Positions 6,844-12,402 of a stretch of 12,402 nt of DNA are shown here, one piece after another (the first letter of the stretch is position 1; each line of letters begins with the position of its first letter). The position numbers and the translations under genes are program-made. The notes under the pieces were generated by a model. It saw only the letters and a program-made list of their open reading frames with translations. It searched no databases and was not told where the DNA came from. Source of the DNA: Nitrosarchaeum sp. (lineage in GTDB: Archaea > Thermoproteota > Nitrososphaeria > Nitrososphaerales > Nitrosopumilaceae); NCBI GenBank assembly GCA_013140415.1, contig JABFSW010000049.1, positions 1 to 12,402 of the forward strand. The letters run 5' to 3'.

Positions 6844-7633
6844 ACTTGATAACCTCATTGATTGGTTTGGAAACAAAACCAAGGTGATAGTTGCTCTTTC
6901 CGGTGGAGTAGATAGTGCACTTGTAGCATATGCTGCATTTCAAAAATTAGGGCATTCTGCAATAGCAGTTACTGCTGACTACAAAACTTTATCAAAAGAG
7001 GAACTTGAAACAGCCAAACAAATTTGTTCAGAGATAGGAATAAAGCAAATTCTTTTAGATTATGACGAGCTTCAAAATGAAGAATTTGTTAAAAATGCAT
7101 CTGATCGTTGTTTTCATTGCAGAATGGAGTTAGGTGATCATTTGATTACTCTGGCAAAAGAACATGATGTTAAATTTATTGTAGATGGGACTAATTTGGA
7201 TGATTTAGGTGATTATAGACCTGGAATTGAAGCATTAAAAAGAAATGGTATTAGAAGTCCATTGGTAGAAACCAATTTTACAAAAAATGACATTAGAAAA
7301 ACTGCAAAACTGATAGGATTGTCCATATATGATAAACCATCTAATTCTTGTCTAGCATCACGTATTCCTTGGGGACAAAAAGTCACAACTGAAAAATTAA
7401 CTAGAATAGAATTAGGAGAAACAATTGTTAAACAAATTACAAATTTAAAACAAGTTAGAGTTAGAGATCTTAATGGAGTTGCTAAAATTGAAGTGGATAA
7501 AGATAAAATTTCTGTTTTTGAGGATGGCATTTTAGATGAAATAACTGGCAAATTAAAATTAATTGGATTTTTATCAGTTAAAATCGATCCAGATGGGTAT
7601 AGACCAGGAAAAATTAACGTGATTACAGATTGA
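6836..7633 (+). CDS. larE: LarE, ATP-dependent sulfur transferase of NPN synthesis, three-Cys type
   Basis: LarE adenylates the two carboxylates of the LarB product and converts them to thiocarboxylates. Counting from the ATG at 6836, the 265 residues show the PP-loop SGGVDS (22-27), Cys92 and Cys95 in RCFHCR, the DGTNLDDLGDYRPG loop (117-130), and Cys172 in SNSCLASRIPWG. Cys172 falls at the site of the sacrificial Cys176 of Lactobacillus LarE. The extra CxxC gives three cysteines, the set used by [4Fe-4S]-dependent LarE proteins that carry a labile sulfide. A TTG at 6830 would add two residues. The ATG is preferred because aggt at 6825-6828 lies 7 bp before it and could act as a weak Shine-Dalgarno. 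It overlaps larC by 8 bp and the next gene by 4 bp. The adjoining desulfurase is the likely sulfur donor. Confidence 0.92.
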   Translation: MAKLDNLIDWFGNKTKVIVALSGGVDSALVAYAAFQKLGHSAIAVTADYKTLSKEELETAKQICSEIGIKQILLDYDELQNEEFVKNASDRCFHCRMELGDHLITLAKEHDVKFIVDGTNLDDLGDYRPGIEALKRNGIRSPLVETNFTKNDIRKTAKLIGLSIYDKPSNSCLASRIPWGQKVTTEKLTRIELGETIVKQITNLKQVRVRDLNGVAKIEVDKDKISVFEDGILDEITGKLKLIGFLSVKIDPDGYRPGKINVITD

Positions 7634-8790
7634 TCTATCTTGATAATGCGGCATCAACACAAATTCATGAAGATGTCTTAGAAGCAATGCTGCCCTATCT
7701 TAAAGAACAATATGGCAATCCTTCTTCCATACATCGTTACGGTAGATTAGCCAATAAAGCTATAGAAAAAGCTAGAAAACAAATTGCTATGTTGATTAAT
7801 GCAGATTCTTCTGAAATTTTACTTACTTCCGGTGGAACTGAATCCAATAACACTGCACTTTATGGAATTGCAGAGAAAAAACCTCATTCTCAAATAATTA
7901 CTTCATCTATTGAACATGATGCTATACTTGAACCATGTAAAAAATTAGCCAAAGATGGGTTTGATGTAATCTATTTACCTGTTGATACTCATGGGGTAGT
8001 GAATCTATCTGTTCTAAAAAACTCTCTCTCTGATAATACTTGTCTTGTTTCAATTATGTTTGGAAATAATGAAATGGGAACAGTAGAACCTATTGCCCAA
8101 ATTGCTCAACTATGTAATGAGCAAAATATTCCATTTCATACAGATGCAGTTCAAGCTGTTGGAAAAATCCCAATCGATGTTAAAAAATTAGGTGTAGATT
8201 TACTTTCAATATCCTCCCATAAAATTAATGGACCAAAAGGAATTGGGGCATTATACATTAGAAAAGGAATTGACATTAATCCAATTATTTTAGGAGGAGG
8301 TCAAGAACATGGTTTACGTTCAGGCACTGAAAATGTAGCAAATATTGTGGGATTTGGAAAAGCATGCGAACTTGCTAAACTCAATTTATCTGATAATATC
8401 TCTCACATGAAAAAACTTCGTGATTATCTTGTTGCAAAAATTCTCAGAGAAATCCCAAGTGTTATTCTTAATGGCCATGTTGAAAATCGGTTACCAAATA
8501 ACGCTCATTTTACTTTTCTTGGAGTTGCTGGTGAAGATTTGATTATAAAGTTAGATGAATATGGTATAGCTGCATCAACTGGTTCTGCATGTTCAGTGCA
8601 TACACAAAAAGCCTCTCATGTTTTACAGGCTATGGGATTTTCACATGAACAAATTACTGGTTCGTTAAGATTAACACTTGGGTTATTTAACAATCAACAA
8701 CAAATAGATGAAACAGTGAACATATTAAAAAAAGTGACAGCAGAACTTCGTTCGGTTTCACCATTTAAAGAAAAATATTCTTTTAACTAA
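7630..8790 (+). CDS. iscS: Class I cysteine desulfurase (IscS/NifS family)
   Basis: This PLP enzyme removes sulfur from cysteine as an enzyme-bound persulfide. The 386 residues include the typical beginning MIYLDNAAST, TSGGTESNN (66-74), His96 stacking on PLP (SSIEHDA), TDAVQAVGK with Asp172 and Gln175, the Schiff-base lysine Lys198 in SSHKINGPKG, LRSGTENV (229-236), and catalytic Cys321 in STGSACSVHTQKASH. Length and motif order are normal. The start is TTG at 7630, whose last two bases are the first two of the larE TGA stop (TTGA overlap). The protein then begins exactly where the family does, and translation is probably coupled to larE. Position as third gene of the larC operon suggests it feeds LarE or rebuilds its iron-sulfur cluster, though it could also serve general Fe-S or tRNA thiolation needs. 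It converges with the next gene, leaving 3 bp between stops. Confidence 0.93.
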   Translation: MIYLDNAASTQIHEDVLEAMLPYLKEQYGNPSSIHRYGRLANKAIEKARKQIAMLINADSSEILLTSGGTESNNTALYGIAEKKPHSQIITSSIEHDAILEPCKKLAKDGFDVIYLPVDTHGVVNLSVLKNSLSDNTCLVSIMFGNNEMGTVEPIAQIAQLCNEQNIPFHTDAVQAVGKIPIDVKKLGVDLLSISSHKINGPKGIGALYIRKGIDINPIILGGGQEHGLRSGTENVANIVGFGKACELAKLNLSDNISHMKKLRDYLVAKILREIPSVILNGHVENRLPNNAHFTFLGVAGEDLIIKLDEYGIAASTGSACSVHTQKASHVLQAMGFSHEQITGSLRLTLGLFNNQQQIDETVNILKKVTAELRSVSPFKEKYSFN

Positions 8791-8793
8791 ATT

Positions 8794-9591
8794 CTAAATA
8801 CGCATCTGAAATTTATTTTTTGTAACAAATATTGTCGTTATAATTCCTATTGCCAAAATCATTATTGCAATTGTGCCAAATTCTGGAATTATGGTAGTGC
8901 CTATTATTTCAATATCTGAATCACCTTGTTCAAAATTGATCGTAATTACTCTTGAATTTGAATCTGTTATGGTTTCTTGGTATGGTGCTTCAATTCCATC
9001 TATTATTATTATGAATATATCATCTGTTTCATCTTGTTTTTTTGCATCTAGTGCGTATCTTGGAATCTCTAATGAAATAGATCCATCATCAGTAGATTCT
9101 ATTATTACTATTAATGCAAAAATCTCTTCGTCTACCAACATATTTTTTACAGTTCCGCCTTCTATGGAATATTCTACATCAAATGTGCCATGATTGCCCG
9201 CATCTACTTCAAATGTTTTTGTTTCAGATGTTTCTGTTTTTGGTGAAAAAGTAAATTGAGTTTCTGCAATGTTTCCTTCCCCAAATGATACTCTTATTGT
9301 GTATTCACCTGCTTTAGACCATAGAGGACCTTCTGCTCTCACTGTATGTGAATAATTACCGTCTTCTGCTACTGTAATCTGTGCAATATCTACTAAATTA
9401 TCTTGGCCGAAAATTTGCATTGTTACAGGAGTACCTGTTATGATGGTACTTACTTTGCCAGAAATTACTATGGTTTCCCCCTCTTTATAGGAATTAGCAT
9501 CTGTTTCTACAGAAATTAACGATTCTGCAAAAGCTGGTAAAGTAAAAACCATTAATAAAATTAAAACTCCGGAAATAATTTCAATCTTCAC
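8794..9591 (-). CDS. PEFG-CTERM surface protein with Ig-like beta domain (protein 1)
   Basis: This 265-residue exported protein has a signal peptide (1-22, likely cleavage after AFA). A beta-rich domain (about 28-110) runs from ETIVISGKV to GPLWSKAGEYTIRVSFGEG. A second domain (about 135-232) starts at VEYSIEGGTV and ends at IEIIGT. The PEFG-CTERM signal follows: PEFG at 236-239, a hydrophobic helix and the basic end TKNKFQMRI. PEFG-CTERM is a predicted sorting signal of thaumarchaeal surface proteins, thought to be processed by an archaeosortase-like enzyme. Both domains resemble those of the protein encoded at 9661-10509. The tail DNA, however, has diverged from the 125-bp tail shared by the next two proteins. 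The start is GTG at 9591, since the nearby ATG runs into a stop at once. A TATA box at 9612-9619 implies a leaderless message. Ligand and role are unknown. Confidence 0.82.
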   Translation of the reverse strand: MKIEIISGVLILLMVFTLPAFAESLISVETDANSYKEGETIVISGKVSTIITGTPVTMQIFGQDNLVDIAQITVAEDGNYSHTVRAEGPLWSKAGEYTIRVSFGEGNIAETQFTFSPKTETSETKTFEVDAGNHGTFDVEYSIEGGTVKNMLVDEEIFALIVIIESTDDGSISLEIPRYALDAKKQDETDDIFIIIIDGIEAPYQETITDSNSRVITINFEQGDSDIEIIGTTIIPEFGTIAIMILAIGIITTIFVTKNKFQMRI

Positions 9592-9611
9592 AAATTCATG
9601 ACTACATGATT

Positions 9612-9619
9612 CTATATTT
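9612..9619 (-). promoter_or_regulatory. TATA box of PEFG-CTERM gene 1
   Basis: The minus strand reads aaatatag, centred about 24 bp before the GTG at 9591. This supports GTG as the first codon of a leaderless transcript. Confidence 0.45.
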
Positions 9620-9637
9620 CCTTTACTATCTAAAATG

Positions 9638-9762
9638 AAAAAATGAAAAAAGTTGTGAATTTAGTATCTTGGCATAATGCTTAGTCTTGATTTTGCAGAT
9701 ACTGCAATTATTGATATAATTGCTACTGCTAGAATCATAACTGCGATTGTACCAAATTCTGG
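9638..9762 (-). repeat. 125-bp perfect direct repeat, copy A: PEFG-CTERM tail module
   Basis: Positions 9638-9762 match 11446-11570 at every base. On the coding strand the block starts with the proline codon of PEFG. It runs through 33 codons of transmembrane helix and tail to the TAA, then 23 bp of A/T-rich 3' flank. The first mismatch (9763 versus 11571) is the wobble base of the Ile codon just before PEFG. Confidence 0.9.
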
Positions 9763-10509
9763 GATTACGAAAGTACCTACTACTTCAATTTTTTCAGCGC
9801 CTGCTGGGAACATTATTGTGACTTCATTGCCATCAATTTCCACATCATTCCATTCTTGTCCATCCACAAGTACCATAAAGATACCGCTAAGGATTGATTC
9901 GTCTGGGGTTAATGTGAGTGTTCCATCTTCATCTGCACTAATTCTAATGATAATTGAGTTATCATTATTGTTGATGCTTGCACCAGTTACCATCCCACCT
10001 GAAATACTGTATGGTACACAATAACCGTCCTTTAGATCTATCTCTGAAGAACTACAATTGTCTGATATAGCTGAAGCTTCACCAGTTAATTCAACAAGTG
10101 CTTTGTTATTTTGAGAAGCCCCATAGTTGACTTTAATGGTGTATGTACCATCACGTTTCCACAATCCACCTTCTGTATTTAGAGTCGTTTCAAAACTACC
10201 ATCATTACCAACATCTATCTGAGCAATTGTAACGACAGAGTTTAATGGACTCGTAACAGTAAGTATTACTGGAAATCCAGAAACATGTGCTACTTTGCCT
10301 TGTACCAAAATTTTGTCATTGTGATCATAGGTTGTTCTATCTGTCCAAACAGATACTGGCATATCCATAAGCAACATTTGATTTGCTGCCATTCTTCCAT
10401 CATCTGCTTCTTCACAACCCACACATGCTTGAGCATATGCTGATGACATGGTTAAAGTACCGACTGCAGTCAAAACGGCTAATAGCGCGAACGACGTACG
10501 GTTGTTCAT
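9661..10509 (-). CDS. PEFG-CTERM surface protein with two beta domains and four cysteines (protein 2)
   Basis: The 282 residues begin with a signal peptide (1-26, likely cleavage after AYA) and a mature N-terminus QACVGCEEADDGR with a CxxC. An Ig-like beta domain (about 55-130) holds KILVQGKV, DVGNDGSFETTL and GGLWKRDGTYTIKVNYG. A second domain (about 150-245) holds YSISGGMVTG, ADEDGTLTL, MVLVDGQEW and AEKIEVVGT. PEFG (250-253), a hydrophobic helix and the end AKSRLSIMPRY follow. Protein 1 has the same two-domain plan without the cysteines. The second cysteine pair (NCSSSE and DGYCVP) could form disulfides outside the cell. The ATG at 10509 starts a normal signal peptide and follows a TATA box with a leader of about 12 nt. 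The 3' end is the 125-bp module shared with protein 3. The function is unknown; surface layer, adhesion or binding roles are possible. Confidence 0.85.
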   Translation of the reverse strand: MNNRTSFALLAVLTAVGTLTMSSAYAQACVGCEEADDGRMAANQMLLMDMPVSVWTDRTTYDHNDKILVQGKVAHVSGFPVILTVTSPLNSVVTIAQIDVGNDGSFETTLNTEGGLWKRDGTYTIKVNYGASQNNKALVELTGEASAISDNCSSSEIDLKDGYCVPYSISGGMVTGASINNNDNSIIIRISADEDGTLTLTPDESILSGIFMVLVDGQEWNDVEIDGNEVTIMFPAGAEKIEVVGTFVIPEFGTIAVMILAVAIISIIAVSAKSRLSIMPRY

Positions 10510-10542
10510 CTTATTTGCGAATTGGACCCATCTCTATTTATG

Positions 10543-10552
10543 TATATTTAAA
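10543..10552 (-). promoter_or_regulatory. TATA box of PEFG-CTERM gene 2
   Basis: The minus strand reads tttaaatata within an A/T-rich stretch. It is centred about 38 bp before the ATG at 10509, giving a short leader of roughly 12 nt without an obvious Shine-Dalgarno sequence. Confidence 0.5.
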
Positions 10553-10633
10553 AAAGATTCTGTGTAATTCAGGGGGGTTAGATCAAGTTCTTCTCTGTGT
10601 TTACTGTCGTGGTCTTAAAAATTGTTAATAGGT

Positions 10634-10650
10634 GTTTTATTTAATAAAAC
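10634..10650. terminator. 17-bp A/T palindrome at the end of the HEPN-like gene
   Basis: The arms gttttatt and aataaaac surround a single central T. It lies at the 3' end of the minus-strand gene that stops at 10650 and could mark transcript ends, but low-complexity A/T sequence makes chance likely. The rest of 10510-10649 shows only the promoter of gene 2 and a run of six G residues near 10572. Confidence 0.2.
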
Positions 10651-11321
10651 TAAATCAAAGCCCCATCTGAGTTAAATCGGGTTCCACAATAGAATAATTT
10701 TGATTTTGGTAATGGGGTTAAACTATCCATAATCAATTCACCGTCACCTGTATAACTTACAGATAGATTAACCCAATTCTTTTTGTCGAGGAAAATATCT
10801 GGTTTTTCTATATGTTGTGCATAATATGCCATACAATGGATAGAATAAACTGCACATAATGCATATAATGTGTTCTTTAGATTCCCTTGTTTGAATCCAT
10901 CTGGAAGATCATGTTTTGTCTCATTATAGCCTGTCCACCAAAATGGGGCTCTCTCAGATTGTAGTTCTAATGGAGAATATGATTTTGATATATCTCTAAA
11001 ATCAATTTTTTTAAGAAGGATCCACTGTGTTGATAAAATTCCATTTTTATTGATTGGATTGTAATAAGAGAAAAAATTAGGTTTTGTATTTTGTTTATCT
11101 GGATTTGTATATTTAAATCCAAATTTATCGCAAATTAATCTTAACATATTTTCAACTTGCCCACATGACATTTGAAGAATACTGTATAATCTTGGAGAAT
11201 AGGTGTCATCCGTATTGTCAAGTGGGATAATCCGAGTTAATTCAATAAACTGTGTTTCAATATCATAATAGAAATTCAGCATTCTATTTCGTTTTAATTG
11301 AAATTGCATTGGATTGAGCAT
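10650..11321 (-). CDS. Hypothetical protein with HEPN-like YNxxKHD motif
   Basis: The 223 residues have no signal peptide or membrane helix, so this is a cytoplasmic protein among exported ones. The C-terminal half has FWWTGYNETKHDLPDGFKQG (127-146) followed by the helix LKNTLYALCAVYSIHCMAYY (148-167). This arrangement, a WW then YN-x2-KHD and a long Ala/Leu helix, recalls uncharacterised HEPN-superfamily proteins. Some of those are RNases or abortive-infection factors. The first half is helical, with SPRLYSILQMSCGQVENMLR (42-61). The last 40 residues are not recognised. Met1 at 11321 is used, but Met5 and Met14 are also possible. Its beginning overlaps, in another frame, a transposase remnant, and its promoter would lie inside that remnant. 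The gene was therefore probably brought in or stranded by a mobile element. The family call is by pattern and tentative. Confidence 0.6.
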   Translation of the reverse strand: MLNPMQFQLKRNRMLNFYYDIETQFIELTRIIPLDNTDDTYSPRLYSILQMSCGQVENMLRLICDKFGFKYTNPDKQNTKPNFFSYYNPINKNGILSTQWILLKKIDFRDISKSYSPLELQSERAPFWWTGYNETKHDLPDGFKQGNLKNTLYALCAVYSIHCMAYYAQHIEKPDIFLDKKNWVNLSVSYTGDGELIMDSLTPLPKSKLFYCGTRFNSDGALI

Positions 11322-11439
11322 TTTGAATTACTGTAATCCATTTATTCTTGCCTCTTATTTCAATTCCTGCTTTATCGGCTGGGGTTTTACCGTCTAATGC
11401 CATGTGGGTTCTGATGAAGTCAAATCTCAGATTACACAT
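11284..11439 (-). pseudogene. C-terminal remnant of a DDE-type transposase
   Basis: On the minus strand, 51 codons from ATG 11439 to TAG 11284-11286 include RFDFIRTHMALDGKTPADKA and GIEIRGKNKWITVIQNA. This matches the C-terminus of DDE transposases/integrases (FIRPHMAL-GKTPAEKAGI, then G-NKW--LI--A). The catalytic Asp-Asp-Glu core is missing. Homology begins within a few codons of 11446, where the 125-bp PEFG module starts, so the gene was cut there. The end of the remnant overlaps the start of the HEPN-like gene in a different frame. No terminal inverted repeat was found nearby. The exact IS family is not certain. Confidence 0.75.
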
Positions 11440-11445
11440 AATCTT

Positions 11446-11570
11446 AAAAAATGAAAAAAGTTGTGAATTTAGTATCTTGGCATAATGCTTAGTCTTGATT
11501 TTGCAGATACTGCAATTATTGATATAATTGCTACTGCTAGAATCATAACTGCGATTGTACCAAATTCTGG
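11446..11570 (-). repeat. 125-bp perfect direct repeat, copy B: PEFG-CTERM tail module
   Basis: This is the partner of 9638-9762, at an offset of 1808 bp with no mismatch. On its left side it abuts the transposase remnant, whereas copy A is flanked by the promoter of gene 1. The flanks are unrelated, so the identity is not part of a longer duplication. Confidence 0.9.
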
Positions 11571-12323
11571 AATTACAACACCGTCTTTTATTCCGACTTC
11601 AATAGAATACTTGTATTTAGGATCGTCACCTTGTTGAGCTACAATTGTGTACTGACCATCTTGATTCCATAATGGACCTCCAGTTGTAATGTCTTTAAGA
11701 AAATGACTATTTGTATCTAGAATTGGTGCAAATTGATCAACAACAACTACGTTTCCATTTGGTGCTATTACTTTAATCGTGATAGAATTAGCACTGTCTG
11801 TAGTTCCCATTATTGTAATTATGTTAGATCCTGCCATTGCATTTGATTCTTTAATCATCAAGCCTTTTCTTTCTGTAGGTTTTGGTTCAAAAAATCCTGT
11901 TTCTAAATTGGATTCAGTTACATCTGTTTCTGAAGTCATACCATTGATTATTTCAACACGAAGTGATGCTTTATACAATGAACTTCCATGTGGACTTTGT
12001 TCAACTTTAATTGTATAAAATCCACTCTCTTTCCACATTGGATTTACTTTGAATTCTGTGGCAAAGTCTCCGTTTGCATCAGGTGTTAATTGACCGACAC
12101 TAATTACATTTAGACTAGGAGAAATTACTGTAAACGTTATGTCTGTGATTTGTGACATTGTATGTCCACTCACTGATATAGTGTCTGAACCTTCTGAGGC
12201 CATAGCTGAAACTGACATTCCTGTCTCTTGAGCAAAAGCATTCTGTTGAATTGAAGTTATTGAAATTATTGACAATGCTATTAGGGCTAATGTCACTGAT
12301 GTTGTTGAACGTTTAAAACTCAT
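11469..12323 (-). CDS. PEFG-CTERM surface protein with two Ig-like beta domains (protein 3)
   Basis: The 284 residues have a signal peptide (1-31, likely cleavage after AFA) and two related beta domains. The first (about 44-112) contains DTISVSGHT, GQLTPDANGDFATEF and MWKESGFYTIKVEQS. The second (about 163-235) contains NIITIMGTT, VVVDQFAP and GGPLWNQDGQYTIVAQQG. PEFG (252-255), the transmembrane helix and the end AKSRLSIMPRY follow. The domain type is that of the first domain of proteins 1 and 2 (beta strands, then a W--xG-YTI motif), but here it occurs twice and the other domain type is absent. No cysteines are seen. From the P of PEFG on, the DNA is identical to that of gene 2, while the ectodomains are clearly different. 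The ATG at 12323 follows a TATA box with a leader of about 6 nt. The protein is probably exposed at the cell surface; its binding partner is unknown. Confidence 0.85.
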   Translation of the reverse strand: MSFKRSTTSVTLALIALSIISITSIQQNAFAQETGMSVSAMASEGSDTISVSGHTMSQITDITFTVISPSLNVISVGQLTPDANGDFATEFKVNPMWKESGFYTIKVEQSPHGSSLYKASLRVEIINGMTSETDVTESNLETGFFEPKPTERKGLMIKESNAMAGSNIITIMGTTDSANSITIKVIAPNGNVVVVDQFAPILDTNSHFLKDITTGGPLWNQDGQYTIVAQQGDDPKYKYSIEVGIKDGVVIPEFGTIAVMILAVAIISIIAVSAKSRLSIMPRY

Positions 12324-12350
12324 TCTAATTTGGAAACGGTTACTTGGTAT

Positions 12351-12358
12351 TTATATAT
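12351..12358 (-). promoter_or_regulatory. TATA box of PEFG-CTERM gene 3
   Basis: The minus strand reads atatataa within a longer A/T run (12344-12366). It is centred about 31 bp before the ATG at 12323, predicting a leader of only a few nucleotides. Confidence 0.5.
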
Positions 12359-12381
12359 ATTTTTAAAAAGAGAAAAAAAGA

Positions 12382-12402
12382 TGAATTTAGTATCTTGGCA
12401 TA
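12382..12402 (-). repeat. Third copy of the PEFG tail module, cut by the window edge
   Basis: The last 21 bases match 9656-9676 and 11464-11484 exactly. The sequence to the left (12370-12381) is similarly A-rich but not identical, so this copy shares less of the 3' flank. Confidence 0.75.
12387..12402 (-). CDS. Last codons of a fourth PEFG-CTERM protein (5' part outside window)
   Basis: A minus-strand TAA at 12387-12389 is preceded by codons for Met-Pro-Arg-Tyr, the same four last residues as proteins 2 and 3. Together with the identical 21 bp of DNA, this makes a further PEFG-CTERM gene beyond the right edge very likely. Only four full codons are visible, so nothing can be said of its outer domains. 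Its stop lies 64 bp upstream of the start codon of gene 3, the same head-to-tail spacing as between genes 2 and 1 (69 bp). Confidence 0.6.

Noticed and set aside
9638..11570. The 125-bp direct repeats as ends of a composite transposon or attachment sites
   Set aside because: The repeat is coding sequence for a surface-protein tail, a third copy ends another gene, and no integrase or terminal inverted repeat is associated with it.

Overview
The window looks like a piece of a marine ammonia-oxidising archaeon (Nitrososphaerota/Thaumarchaeota, Nitrosopumilus-like). The DNA is strongly AT-rich. Three surface proteins, and the first codons of a fourth, end in the PEFG-CTERM sorting tail typical of this phylum. 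Many genes have an archaeal TATA box about 25-30 bp before the start codon, which implies leaderless or nearly leaderless mRNAs. The assignment is an inference, because the window holds no rRNA or ammonia-oxidation marker.

Layout. 1-206: 3' end of a small membrane protein. 311-1525: secreted, membrane-anchored protein with nine thrombospondin type-3 (calcium-binding) repeats. 1526-1813: intergenic, with a strong 16-bp hairpin behind its own TATA-like box. 1814-2137: small hypothetical protein, overlapping tail-to-tail with a B12-type radical SAM enzyme (2132-3718, minus). 3788-8790: metabolic block made of two divergent units. On the minus strand are malate dehydrogenase (mdh) and larB. On the plus strand are larC, larE and a class I cysteine desulfurase, with overlapping start and stop codons. 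8794-12402: surface-protein block on the minus strand, with PEFG-CTERM proteins ending at 8794, 9661, 11469 and (only the last codons visible) 12387. A HEPN-like gene (10650-11321) and a transposase remnant (11284-11439) lie between the second and third.

How the genes work together. LarB, LarE and LarC make the nickel-pincer nucleotide (NPN) cofactor from nicotinic acid adenine dinucleotide: LarB carboxylates and hydrolyses it, LarE inserts sulfur and LarC inserts nickel. The adjoining desulfurase would supply sulfur to LarE, which carries three cysteines fitting the [4Fe-4S]-dependent, catalytic type of LarE. No LarA-type NPN enzyme is visible. The divergent mdh hints that the client enzyme acts on malate or a similar 2-hydroxy acid.

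The most unusual structure is a perfectly conserved 125-bp direct repeat (9638-9762 and 11446-11570). It covers exactly the PEFG sorting signal, transmembrane helix, C-terminal tail, stop codon and 23 bp of 3' flank of two otherwise divergent surface genes. A third copy starts at the right edge. Its boundary falls on the proline codon of PEFG, which suggests recombination or gene conversion that swaps ectodomains onto a constant anchor. The second copy abuts the broken transposase gene almost exactly.
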